Assembly: GCA_022835595.1 (NCBI GenBank)
Contig: BQUP01000009.1
Location: forward strand, 1-64,000
Length of the DNA: 64,000 nt
Reading direction: 5' to 3'
From: Cystobasidium ongulense
Lineage: Eukaryota; Basidiomycota; Cystobasidiomycetes; Cystobasidiales; Cystobasidiaceae
Both the position numbers and the translations under genes were made by a program. Below the pieces are notes generated by a model. It saw only the letters and a program-made list of their open reading frames with translations. It ran no database searches and was not told the origin of the DNA. Each line of letters starts with the position of its first letter. Position 1 is the stretch's first letter. Below are positions 15,749 through 27,645 of the stretch, one piece after another.

Positions 15749-18700
15749 ATGGCGTACTCGGCACATACGAGAAACGACAGCCATTCATCCTTCTTTCCCA
15801 GAGCGCCTGTCAGCAATTCTCGACACGCTTCTCCTGAAGCAGAACTGGAAGACCACCAACAGGAAGCAGAGATTGCGTCAGTTCCATCTGACGGGCGTGC
15901 CGCCTCGAGCTCTATTGGAGAGACGTCTGCAGGACCAGGGTCGGCTAGCATTGCTACCGGAAACACAGGCCTCTACGACGGCATCTCGCCATTCTTCGGC
16001 AGTTCTGGTGTAGGAGTATCGTCCAACAGACGCTTTCCTAGTCCGTACGGAACTCCTGCCGGCACGCCCACTTCGGGGCAATTCTATCCGTCCCTAGCAG
16101 GAAACTCGAGCGTGCAGTCAACAGGGTCGAGATCTCCCTATCCGCCTTATATGCAGCAGCAGCAACAACAGTCTGCCCTGAACCGCATTCATCACCAAGC
16201 ACAATACCTCCAAGACCTTCAACAGCAAAGCCAAAACCTCCTCAGTCCCGTGATCGCCCCATCCTACCTGCAGCACCAGCCAATGCTTCTCGGATCATCC
16301 ATGGCAGATGCAGGTGCAACGCACAATATGTATGCGACCAATGGATCATTACCGACCCGATCCAATTCGGGCATAGATCAGGCCATTTCTACAGTCATGG
16401 GCTCGACTTTGGATGATATCGAAGATGACGATGAAGATGAAGATGCCGAGGAAGAGTCCAGCGGGGACGAGCAGTCGTCCTTTGGCGAAGAAGCAGCTAT
16501 GCAAGAGGACACTTCCATTTCTCAGGGTCGTAAACGAGGTCGTAAACCCAGAGTCAATCAGGTTACCAAATCCAACGGATTGAGTTCGAATACATACTCA
16601 GCCAAGCGCGTCAAGTCCGAGGAAGGTAGCTATACTGGAGCTGCGAAGAACAATCGGAAAGGAAAGGCAAAAAGTGAAGCAACACAGAATATTGAGATGG
16701 ATTCCAAGTCAAAGTCTACCCGAGGCAGCAAAGCGTGCACAGTGTGTCGCCGATTGAAGATGCGGTGCGAGCCAGCTCCAGATGGTGACGAAAGCAAGTG
16801 CAAGCGTTGTCGGGCCGGCGGGCACGAGTGCGTTTTCGAAGAATCTCAAAGAGGTCGGCGAAAAAATCAGAAAACGGATGCTATGGCGAAGTCTATAAAA
16901 AACATGGAAAGCACCCTTGAGACCGTGCTGAAAGCCATCGCCACCGGTAACGCTCACACAGTAGCTGGAATGTCTCTTGGCTCCGACGGTAATCTCGTCG
17001 CTGTGAGTGGTGTTCAGCAACCGCATGTGTTACCCATAGCGCCGTCACAAAATACTACGCCTTCATTCAATCTGCCGCCGCTGCCCTCTATCGACCCCTC
17101 GCTGTCCAGTAGTAGCCACGCGAGTTCTACAACTGCCACTGCTCCGCAACATCACGGGAGAGATCAAGAAACCTACGCTAGCTCGGCATTGTCTGATTCT
17201 CATGCCCGTTCTACTCAGGGCATATTCGCCATTAAAACAGAAGACAATCTGGTTGGAAGCAACGGACATGGTGCCTCGCCAGCTCTTCGCTTGCATTCCC
17301 TCCCCGAGCCTGAAAATACTTGGGCACCGCTGGGTCTATTGGCTGAAGCTTCGCTGGAGAACAATCAAAGCAAAGGGCGGCGGGGCACCTTTACTGCGAG
17401 CGACCTTCCGCATAATCTTAGCGCCTTGGAAGAGATTCGACAAGCGCGGGCTCAAGCAGGAAGCGGTGAAAAAAATCCTGAAGGGGGAAAATTAGGTGTA
17501 GCCAACGACGCATACTTCCAGCCAGGTCCGTTCAACGGTGAGCCAGTTTGCGACCATTGTCGGTGGCTGCTAGCTGACCTATCGATTTACAGTACTGCCC
17601 CTGCGCCAATTAATGATCGACAAGAATCTCCCATCCCCCCTGCTCACAGAGAAGATCATCACTGTAGAAGAGGCCGTCTCGCTTTTTAATCTGTACGCCG
17701 AAGTCCTTTCGTCCCGCACAGTACAGTCCTGACCTGCGCTCCCGTTTCCTTGCACACCAGCTATCACCGCGAGTGCTCCATGTTCACAGCTCATTACCTT
17801 TTAGAAGACTGGCACACTCCGATCAATGTCAGCTCTCGGTCTACGTTTCTCTTTACCACGAGTACGTTGCTTTGGAAACACATTTCACGTCCGGACTGGC
17901 GATACGACTGACTCTGGTGATCACTTTCACTAGTATGTGCTGTTGCCAGCAAATTCTACGAGCAGCGTCCCGAACTATATGGCCTTTGCATGCCTTACGC
18001 ACGCAAGCTCGCTAGTGACATGATCGAGCGTGGTTATAAGTCTATCGAGATAGTACAAGCATATATGCTCCTGGCCTACTATAATACTCCTACCGAACGC
18101 TTCGAAGATGATAGAACGTGGACCTATATCGGTTTGGCTATTCGAATGGCTGTTGAGCTAAATCTGTGGAGAAATCCTAGACAGCCTCCCGATCTTGACG
18201 AGGAGGGCATCGCGAGCTTTACCATGGAGACGGTGAACCGCGAAAGAACATGGTATCAGATCTTTATCATGGATGTAAGCTTGCTGTTCCTTCCTACGTC
18301 CTCTGCTGTTGAGCAAGCTTGCTCACTTCATCCAATTTATAGAGATCAATTGCTATCCAGACGGGCCGGCCGCATTCGTTGCGGGTGGGAAATTTCGAGC
18401 GCAATGCACGTAGCTGGTCGCTGCAGACGACTTCTCGGACACCTGATGTCGGCCTCGCTGCGAGTAAGTAGCTGACAATTCAGAGTGATTTCGTCACAGC
18501 GTAAGCTAATACAAAATATACAGTTGTTGAATTGTACCGTATCACGTCGGGATTCCAGGACCTGTTACAGCTATCCTGTTTCGAAAGATCTGACACCGCT
18601 AATCTGAATGACTAGTAAGTCTGCTTGTCAGGATAGCCATGATCGCATATCTTGTCGTGCTGACGCTACTTCTCCCTGGACAGTGCTATCGTCACGCGGT

Positions 18701-19871
18701 CTGTGGACAATGCTCTCGAAAATTGGAATACGGAATGGGGAAGTGAGTGCTACCTTTGGTTGTATATCTCGTTGCAATTTTGTAAGCTCACGCTACAACA
18801 TCGCCCATCAGCCAGCGTCGAAGGAACTCCTCCTAGCAGGCACCTCGCTTTCACGACCGCGATGAAGGTGGATCAAAATATCTTCTCAAAGCGCTGCACC
18901 TGTACTGAATACAACTTTGTCTTTTAGGGGTTCTATTACCATTATCACCGGCTCTTGGCATATTCGTTCGCGCTACAGCAAACGCTCAAGGTAACTTCCA
19001 GCAGTCTGGAAACACTGCCCTACTTTCTACCATCATATGAGAGTGCTAGTCAAGTGCTCAAGATCGCACGCGAGCAGTTACATGCACTGGGGCATCTCAA
19101 ATACGCGCCGGACCTAGTATTTATCAACATGTCATATGCTGCAGTGTTCCTGCTCAAGCTTCTTCGGCCGGAACTGTCAGAGTTCACCGACCCCGAAAGA
19201 ATACTTGGCGAAGTCGAAGAAATGGTGGCGGCGCTCGAATCTTGCAGTGTAGATGCAGGTCACACGCCGGCCCTATATGCTGGTTTCTTGAGGCTATTGC
19301 TAGCTGCCAAGCGTGGAAAGGACGAACATGGCGAAAACGGCATCAAACTCGATCCAGCTTTAGCTAGCAAGCTCTCTGCGGACCAGCAACCCCATCATCC
19401 TGGCCTGAGCGCTACTTTAGCAGCTTCGGCTCCTCCACGACACGACCCCTTGCGTCCGGATGGCTCTATATCTGCACCAGCGATCTTCGCGCAGGATCTG
19501 GGAGGTCTCACTAGCCGGCCAAATGGCCTGGCAAATGGGGGTGCTTCCGCTTTCATGTCCGGCGAACCGTCCAACCAACCGTCCGGGTCATTTTGGAACT
19601 TGGACCAACTGGGTCAAGCAGGCTTCTGGGAGAATCTATCAATGCGTACGCTTTTGGTAACATGGGGATTGCTGTGCCGAGCTGACTCTTCGACCTTTCA
19701 GCTGGGTTGGGATCACCGCCAACCTACGGGCTTTCCGCTGGCCATCTATTCCAAGGGGACCCCTGGCCTTTCAGCACACCCAATTCAGCTACAGTGTCGC
19801 GCAATAACTCTCCAAAGCTCTCGGCCACACATGCATCGTTCGTTCCTGCTCCAAATATGCCAGCCTTGTAA
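15749..19871 (+). CDS. Zn2Cys6 fungal-specific transcription factor
   Basis: Ten exons (15749-17537, 17593-17692, 17761-17861, 17934-18274, 18343-18463, 18524-18614, 18684-18742, 18812-18867, 18928-19645, 19702-19871) give 1181 residues. The binuclear zinc cluster is near residue 330 (CTVCRRLKMRC...CKRC...CVF), with a basic run just before it. The N-terminus is disordered with a Gln-rich patch and an acidic patch. The middle carries the fungal-specific factor domain: EAVSLFNLY, STFLFTTICAVASKFYEQRP, GLAIRMAVELNLW, RERTWYQIFIMDRSIAIQTGRP and FYYHYHRLLAYSFALQ. Every intron join keeps the frame and restores one of these motifs. The exon 7/8 join is chosen over a longer alternative because GTGAGT is the better donor. 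Targets unknown. Confidence 0.9.
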
Positions 19872-19981
19872 TAGCTTGAACATACAAGTCACCTGCTTTG
19901 TAGCTTGGTTGTATAAGATTACATCTTGTAGCAATAGTGCAAACTTGAAAGAGCGGCGAGACCTTCGCGCAAAACAATTCC

Positions 19982-20168
19982 AATACATACAATCAAATCT
20001 ACATCAATTTCAAACAGATTTGACTTTATTATTAACAATACAATCAAATCTAATTGAAATTGATATAGATTTGACTTTGTTATTAATAACCCAGCTAGAT
20101 CTATTTGAAATTGATATAGATTGATATTTATTATTAAGAATACAGTCAAATCTATTTGATTTTGATAC
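19982..20168. repeat. AT-rich tandem repeat, period about 51 bp
   Basis: About three and a half imperfect copies, with the word CAAATCT or a close variant at about 19994, 20044, 20094 and 20147. Each full copy also has AGATTTG-like sequence downstream, so a copy can fold back on itself. Read in one frame it gives a repeated 17-residue peptide, but this lies after the stop of the Zn2Cys6 gene. It sits in the 398-bp gap between that gene and PIK1. Confidence 0.85.
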
Positions 20169-20269
20169 TACGGCACATCACTTTGCTATGCGATTAAAGC
20201 TGAGAATGATCACGCTTTACCGGTAAGTTTGTGTGGCTTCTTACGCGCAAACCGAATCAAGAAGTTGTG

Positions 20270-23200
20270 ATGTCCGCCCAGCTGCTATTGCGGCTGTTTC
20301 AAAGCGAATACTTCAATGTGCACCTGGCAGTGTCGTAGTGAGTCCATCAGTGGCTCCAGATTGATTGGACTGCTTGCTCACTCTTTCGACGTTGTGCACG
20401 CGTACAATCATGCCTCCTCAGCCTGCGGACATACAAGGATTCCGTCGGCGTCACATACTACCTAGCACAACGGTTGGCCCAGGTAGACGAGGCCGAGTTA
20501 GAGTTCTACTGGCCCCAGCTATGTCATCTCCTTGTCTCTCATGCGTCCGAAAGCGGCGCGCTCGAAGGTCTGATTGTCAAGAAGTGCGAAGAGAGCATTC
20601 ACCTTGCAATGCTCGTGAGTGCACGTCCTCAATCAGCACGTCTGCTGCTCAAGCTTGACTGATATTCTGTTTACATTGCAAGACACTATGGCAGATGCAA
20701 GCATCTCTTAGTGACCTGGCGGCCAATCCCTCCACCGCGTCTTTCGCGACATGCCGTCGTCTATACAATCGAGCACAACATATCATCTTCAGCGATGCCC
20801 TCTTAGAAAGCAGCGCTGAAGCGTGCAATACCCGGCGCAAGCTCAAATCACAACGTGTCAAGCCCTCTCTCGTCGGCATGGGCATGGCCATAGCGGCTAT
20901 CGCTCAACCTCGCCTCTCGACTTTCCAGGGTCAAATTGCTGTTGAAGAAGGCCGAAAGCAACATGGACCTACCTCTAGTGACTACACTCCACAGGATTCA
21001 TTTGATCCGTCGTTGAGTGAATCAGAGGGCAGTGATGCGGAAAATAAAAGCACTTCCACCAAGAAAACATCGACGACTACGCCCCAACTGTCTAAATCCA
21101 GCGCTGCCTTACAAGGGCTGAAAGCGCAATTTAGCCGTACAACGACCTCAAGCGCAAACATAGACCTTCCCTCCTCGTCTTCACGTAGCTCGTCTCCGTC
21201 CTACCTTCCGGGGGCCCCTCTTCCTTTGGCTGATCTGACCGGCACCTCGACCTCTCCATATATACGCTCGAAACCGGAAATCCTCCTGCACAAAGGAGCC
21301 ATTCGACGAACGTCGAGTGCTGTACCATCCCCTTCATATCTTGACGTTGCGTTAGATCGACCTTCTCACTCTCACAGCATGGTCAATTTACCAACACCTT
21401 CGAAGTCCTCCCGAAACGGAATCCCACACTCGGGTGGCAGTCATTACACATCCAAATTAGACAGCCGCACAAGAAGCTCTGGGTCTGCACTGAAGCCGTT
21501 AATTCTCGACAATTCAGCGACTCGCACTGCCGGCTACACAAATGGCATATCTAGCTCAAAGACGCGACAAATCAAGCACTCGACAACCCCTCTTAGCTCT
21601 CCACGTTTAGCCGCTTCGACGCCTGCGTTCCATCCGTACAGCTCATCAAGTGCCAGTCTCTCGCAGACACGCTTTGGCACCGAGTTGTCGCTCTCACCGG
21701 AAACTATATCCCTTCTTCTACGATCATATGCGTGCCGTTCGCAACTCGACCTGATAACATCACTACAAGACATTGCAACTCGCTTGATAGTGGTCCCTAG
21801 ACTGGCACGCCTGTCAGCACTTCGCGCGGAGCTCACTGTTCTCAATCACGGCTTACCTCGTGGTTGCTGTCTGTGCCTAGGGTGCTCAGGACAGGGCACC
21901 GGCAGTCTAGTATCTACGGATACTGGACCTTCTGAAAGTCGCCTATCTTCCATGGCTGCTAGCCTTAGCTCCCTCTTCATTAGGAGCGACTCTTCCAAGG
22001 CACGTCGTGCCCATCACCGTATCGTACGGATATCGCCTTCGGAATCCGTGGTATTGAACTCGGCAGACCGAGCACCGTTTCTCATTCACGTAGAGATACT
22101 CGAAGGCGATCTCGACTTCGACCCCACCAGACGTCAGAATGCAGAAGATATTCGCAGTGTAATGGCGGAGCGGGAAGGGAAAATTAGCAAAGCGAGGAGC
22201 TCGAGTGTCGAACCTTCAGATTCTATAGTTCCACCGTCAGATGTGACCCACTCGATATACCAAGACAGGAACAAACTTCATTCTCCAGCCACGCGTAGCG
22301 ATGACGATACAACCCACACAGCCTACGATGAGTCATTCGACAAGTTGGCGGGTGTCTCAGAAGTGTCCGCCTTACACTCTCCTGAACTATCCGAGAATCG
22401 CGACGCAGAAAACAAGGACGACAATAACCCGGAAGAAGTCGACCTAGTGGAGCAAATGTATGGCTCATTCTCCGTTCACGATGCGGCAGCGCTGCCGGCA
22501 GGCGAATACCATCCCAATATACATAATCGCTCCGTCGACGAGAAGGCATGGCGTCGCGCAGAGAGTCGAAAATCATTCCACGCACGCAATATGTCTGGTT
22601 CTGATGACAGTATTCTAGCCTCGGAACATGGGAAAAATGCGGGTCCAATCGGAAATTCGCGCCGCCGCGAACCACTCTCTATCGATGAATATGCAGAACG
22701 AATGCGAATGGCGGCTATAATGCTGGCCCAACTCAACGCTTCCCAACAAGTGCCTCTTACGGGTACCGATGCTGTAACTGGTGCGGTTGGCGCTGGTGTT
22801 GGAATGGGAGTCAATCTGACGTATGGAGTCGGCTCGGTTGTTGGATCTGTCGTAGGCGTCGGCGTGGATGCCGTAAGAGCCAGCATGGGTTCGAAGCGTC
22901 GCACATCCATAACAATAACCAATAGTGCTTCAACCGCCGCTGGACAAGGGTCCGCTGGTCTTTCCGCTCCCGTAGACGATAGCACAGCTGTAGCTGGCCT
23001 CTCTAATGTCTCCGGGACCGTCAATCCAGCGAATTTTCCGGAGGGCGTTCTTTCTCCCAAGTCGTCCAGTCAGGCAAATACCAAGAGTACTGCCACAACT
23101 AGCCCTACCATCCCGGCGTCTCGAAGTGTACGTCAAAGGGTTTTATCAGCGCAAGAGGCGTCAGCCATCCGGGAACGCATCATGAGCGAAATGATGTCCC

Positions 23201-24310
23201 TCGAAGACGAGCGAATGTCGCGCATGAAAGCCGTGAACCGTTCCGAACGGGTGCCCATGATGGCCTCGGGTGCTCCAGGGGAGACTGTGGAAGAGGAATC
23301 GATAGTTATGCGAGCGATAAACAAGGATGATCCGTCGGGATCGGTACTCTCAGAGTCCTGGCTCGACAAGAAAAGCAGGATCCGTAAGGGCAGTCCCTAC
23401 GGTCACCTTCTCAGCTGGGACGTATTCAGCGTTATTGTCAAGACCGGCGCTGATCTCCGGCAAGAACAGCTAGCAGTGCAGCTGATCAAGGAATTTGGAC
23501 GTATTTGGACCGAAACCAGCTGCCCTCATTGGGTTCGATAGTATGTACCTCGTCACTTCCTCTTGCTCTTGTCACTCACTGACCAGTCAGGGTCGTAGCT
23601 TCCGCATTCTCGTGACATCGGAAAGTACCGGCCTAATGGAGACCATTACGGACGCTGTATCTGTGCACTCTATCAAAAAGGAAGCATATTCCAAGATGGC
23701 CGCCTCTGATGCTGTCCAAGGCGGCTTTCTGCCATCTTACACTCTCTATGACCACTTCATCGCAGAGTTCGGGCAGCCGGACACTACTCGATATCGTAAA
23801 GCGCAAGATGCATTTCTTAAAAGTCTAGCGAGCTACTCGGTAATCACATACCTCTTACAAATCAAGGACCGACACAATGGTAACATCCTCGTAGATAAGC
23901 AAGGGCATCTCATGCATATAGACTTTGGCTTTATGCTTTCAAACTCGCCCGGATCCTTGGGCTTTGAGATGGCACCTTTCAAGTTATCTCAAGATTACGT
24001 GGATATTCTTGGAGGTATTGAAGGGCCCAAGTTTTTAGAATATCGAGCTCTACTTAAACGCCTATTCCGGGATATAAGACAGCACGCAGAACGGATAGTA
24101 ACTCTTGTTGAAATAATGCAGACAGGGTCTAAGCTTCCATGTTTTGATAATGGAGTGGCGACTGTGCAACAACTGCGAGAGCGCTTTCAACTTGGATTGT
24201 CACTCCCGCAACTAGATGAGCACGTCGATCGGCTGGTGCTCTCTTCAGCTGGAAGTGCATTCACACGTCTGTACGACACTTTCCAGCGGCATTCTCAAGG
24301 AGTGCTTTAA
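20270..24310 (+). CDS. PIK1: Phosphatidylinositol 4-kinase, Pik1/PI4K-beta type
   Basis: Makes PI4P on Golgi membranes. Four exons (20270-20337, 20422-20614, 20683-23540, 23599-24310) give 1276 residues. The N-terminal MSAQLLLRLFQSEYFNVHLAVSYLRTY and the AELEFYWPQLCHLLVS segment are the Pik1 lipid-kinase-unique region. A very long serine-rich, probably disordered middle follows. The kinase domain starts near residue 1000 (SVIVKTGADLRQEQLAVQLI), has the catalytic loop KDRHNGNILV near residue 1129 and the metal-binding HIDFGFML. It ends close to the usual C-terminus. The exon 1 donor was placed to give AVSYLRTY, matching the family. Confidence 0.95.
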
Positions 24311-24400
24311 GTTATGTAGTATTAGGCGATTCGATGTTGTTATATAACATTTACGCATAGTGACGAGCAACAATGTATATTTCTTGGTACCTTATTTCTA

Positions 24401-25681
24401 TCACACTGTATTTACAGTTGCCGGCCAACCACGCCTCTGCAACAAATCTATTGCATTGTTCTGGTATATGTTTTGCTGATCACCGCTCGACTCGAAGGCC
24501 ACAGGTAGACTTGTATCCATCATTTTCGCGAGTAACTCCACTTTGTCTAGCGTAGTGAAAGGAAAATCGCTCCCGTACAAGAGTTGTTCTGGTGTTATGT
24601 ATGGCATGATCATCTTGCACTGATTAGGCCAAGCCAGTCCCGCCATATCAAAGTAAAACTGCTTGCTCTGAAGTTTGTTGCGCACGAAATCGGGAGTGAT
24701 GCTAGCATCTACCTTTGATTCGGAGACAAGCGAGCCAAAGATGGAGAATCGATCAACAAGTGGTGCCAATGTTCCTCCACAGTGCGGGACAATGTAAGTT
24801 ATATCTGAGTACTTGCTAACAGTTCCAGACATGAACAAGTTGATGATAGCTCGTGAGGTGTCGAAAAGGAATTCCATCATTGGAGCAGGATATTGTGACA
24901 AGGGTGAGATCGTCTGGCATGCGTCCCCTGGATTTCCCGTCTTGGCGTGCCCCGTCAACATGCAAGGTGTTGTAGGATGAATAAAGACGATTGCTTTGCG
25001 CTTATTCAGTTCGCGGAATAAGGGATCAAAGTCGGGATGGCCGAGATATTTGCCGTGAGCATTTGTTTCCAATGTGACACCTGTACAAGCGTATCAGAGA
25101 CTCGCTAAGGAAAGGCAAATGGTACCGTAGATATCATGGCGGCTTACCGTCTGGATTCAGGTTATCGCAGGCGAACTTTAATTCTGCCAGACTGCCCTCA
25201 ACATCTGGCAGTAGAAGTGAGGCCCAATAACCAAAATGTTGAGGTTGACTACGCTTCAGTTCGGCAGCATATTCATTCGCTTCGCGTGTAATTTTTCGCG
25301 CGAGTGCATAATCGCCAGGAACAAGATGAGTTCCCGGGCTATCGAACAGGCGTGTTAGACGATCATCTCGACCTTGAATAGAAACAATTGTGCAAAGGTA
25401 AATCACCTTGAAATACTCAAGTAGGACTTCGTCACATTGACGGCGGTTGCCATTTCCAAGTGTGCTTCTGGCGACCATGCCTGTTAAGGTCAGTCACGAG
25501 AGTTGTGTTAATCAACCCGTCTAGTGTGATATTTGCTATTTGCCTTGCATATCCAGCTTACTGGAATTGCAGGCATGCCATCTGGTTTACTATGCCCCGT
25601 TTGCTCCAATGCCTGCTTATATGCTGGGGGAATGAAGTGTGAATGGACGTCTATTCTGGCGGGTCTCAAAGTCGGAGCCAT
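24401..25681 (-). CDS. Amidohydrolase, 6-methylsalicylate/salicylate decarboxylase-like
   Basis: Non-oxidative decarboxylase of the ACMSD/amidohydrolase-2 family. Four exons (25681-25562, 25480-25407, 25338-25148, 25080-24401) give 354 residues. Metal and active-site motifs are visible: IDVHSHFIPP at the N-terminus, FIHPTTP, the HCGG loop and GSDFPF. The GHSKPDGMPAIPAWSPEAHLEMATAVNV-type opening and SYLSISSPGTHL closely recall PatG/YanB-type 6-methylsalicylate decarboxylases, which give m-cresol. It shares a 436-bp divergent promoter with the FAH-family hydrolase. No polyketide synthase is near, so a catabolic role is more likely than toxin synthesis. The exact acid cannot be told from sequence. 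Confidence 0.88.
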
Positions 25682-26117
25682 AGCGAAGGCGGAAGTACTG
25701 GAGTCTGCTCAAGGAGTGTCGCGGCGTCCAGGTTACAGTTGCTGGAAGACCACTTTTACTGCGTATCCTTCAGTAAGGCGTTGCCGTCGGGCATGGAACT
25801 TTTTCTCAAAGACTAGGTCGGCAAGCAGCAGAATTGCGGTGGGTCGCTCTTCGGCCTTCGCGTATCCCGAAGTATCATGCATGGTATTTTGCCAATATGC
25901 TCAGCTTCTAAATGGCCTATCCGCCGATGGGTCCCACTTGACGAGGGACCGAGATTGTGGGAAAACGGCTAAGCCGAAGCAATCATACGGATGGCCTGGC
26001 CGCAGCTCCGATATCGATAGCCGGGGGGCGGTCTGCTAGCTCTCTTCTTGCAGTCAGAGGCGCCTCGCACAACTGCACCTCTGCTTCACATCAACAAGCA
26101 CAGTCTATCAGCGCAAG
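25682..26117. promoter_or_regulatory. Divergent promoter 1 of the catabolic cluster
   Basis: 436 bp between the decarboxylase-like and FAH-family genes. It contains GTCCCAC at 25931-25937, followed by GGGACC at 25945-25950 in opposite sense, which makes a short imperfect inverted pair. Confidence 0.6.
25931..25937 (-). promoter_or_regulatory. Candidate cluster operator GTGGGAC, site 1
   Basis: Seven-base word shared by the cluster promoters. On the minus strand it reads GTGGGAC, which fits five of six bases predicted for the two zinc fingers of the nearby C2H2 regulator. Role inferred, not shown. Confidence 0.4.
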
Positions 26118-27297
26118 ATGACTGCCTGGACCCGACTGGTCCGCTTCGAGGACGAGAGTGGCAAGATCTACCTGGGACAGCCCGTCGACGCTTCCCAAGA
26201 CGTCGGCCTTGCCTGTGCTGCTGGCGAGCCAGTCCAGGTGAAGCTCATCTCAGGCGACATCTACACGGGCACAGTCACTGAACAGACAAGGACCATCAAG
26301 AAGGTGAGCAATCAGCTGGGCTTGTATTCGCAGTGTCGTGAACCATTCTGACGGGACCTCTGCCCGATCACGTCTATCATAGCTGCTTGCACCTCTTAGT
26401 CGGGAGCAATGCAGCCTGATCCGCTGCCTGGGGTTAAACTACAAAGGTGAGCACCAGTTGTATGGTCATGCTGGATGGGTGATGTCCTCGCTGACGTCCT
26501 ACTCCAGCCCACGCTGCGGAAGCCGGATTCCCACTGCCAGCTGCCCCGATTCTGTTCATCAAACCAAGAACCGCTCTAGCAGGCCCAGGGGATCTCCCAG
26601 TTTCAAAAGCAGCACAAGATGACCAATTGGACTTTGAGACTGAGCTTGCTGTCGTCATTGGCAAAGACTGTCGTGATGTCTCAGAAGATCAAGCTCTCGA
26701 ATACATTCTAGGGTGAGTCCGGTGCTGATGTGTGCCAAAGTTCTGCTCCTCAAGCCTATTGCGCACTGGCTGACCACGTACATGCAGATATACCGCCTCC
26801 AACGACGTGTCCGCTAGGAAACTGCAGATGGCGACTTCTCAATGGTAAGACCTTTGCGTAGACTTATCCTAGTTTCATCACCGACACTTGTATGCCAACT
26901 ACAGGTGCTTTGGTAAAGGCCTGGACAACTCCTGCCCTATCGGTCCAGTGTTGGTCCGGCCTTCCGAGATTGACGGAGACGCTCTTGAGTTCAAGGGTGT
27001 CTTGTCTGGCGAGACCGTGCAATCTTCGAACACCTCGTACGTCATCAGTCAACATTACGTTACTATCGGTGCTCACTATGCTCTACTTGCTCCAGAGACA
27101 TGATCTTTGGTATTAAAGAGACCCTTGCCTATCTCAGTCAAGGCACTACCCTCGAAAAGGGTACAATTATACAGATGGGTACTCCTTCCGGCATCGGCTG
27201 GGCAAGGAAGCCTCAGCGCATCGTTCAGAATGGGGAAGAGATGCGCATATGGTTCAAGGGAATTGGCACATTAGTCAATAAGTTTGTATTCGAGTAG
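26118..27297 (+). CDS. Fumarylacetoacetase (FAH)-family hydrolase
   Basis: Six exons (26118-26303, 26383-26446, 26508-26712, 26788-26844, 26905-27036, 27096-27297) give 281 residues, the length of small acylpyruvases and HpcE/MhpD-type enzymes rather than full FAH (~420). Core motifs: IRCLGLNYKAHAAEAG, FIKPRTALAGPGD, metal-binding FETELAVVIGKDCRD, YTASNDVSARKLQ, GKGLDNSCPIGP and the final GTIIQMGTPSGIGWARKP. Such enzymes cleave or isomerise 2,4-dioxo acids produced by ring fission. Position in the cluster suggests it handles the ring-cleavage product, but the substrate is not determined. Confidence 0.92.
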
Positions 27298-27645
27298 AGT
27301 CAGCCTTCTCTTTGCGAACCAACAAAGGACTGCCCGTGCGACTAGCAATATGATCGCCTCGTACGCCGAAACCTTCCCGCATAAGATGTGGATGTCTACT
27401 AGATGCAGCCCTGTTCTTACACTAGTGTCTGGTAAATTGCGTATGGTTCAAAGTGTGAGCAAGTTCCAAGCGACGAAATGCAACAACCGCTACTGTTGCC
27501 ATTTATGAACTATTATTGCATTACAGGTTGACACTTTCAGTAGCCTGGGACAGTAGGTATGACAACTAAACGCAGCGTCGGAATAAGTATGTGCAGAAGC
27601 AGAAACTGCGAAACAATAGATTTGAGCTATCCCTACAGGACCCTA
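27298..27645. other. Convergent 3' region
   Basis: 348 bp between the stops of the FAH-family and transporter genes. Holds both terminators; no other signal seen. Confidence 0.5.

Noticed and set aside
19872-20124. Continuation of an open frame past the Zn2Cys6 gene into the AT-rich repeat, giving a repeated 17-residue peptide
   Set aside because: Splicing at 19646-19701 moves the true frame to a stop at 19871. The repeated peptide merely reflects the 51-bp DNA repeat.
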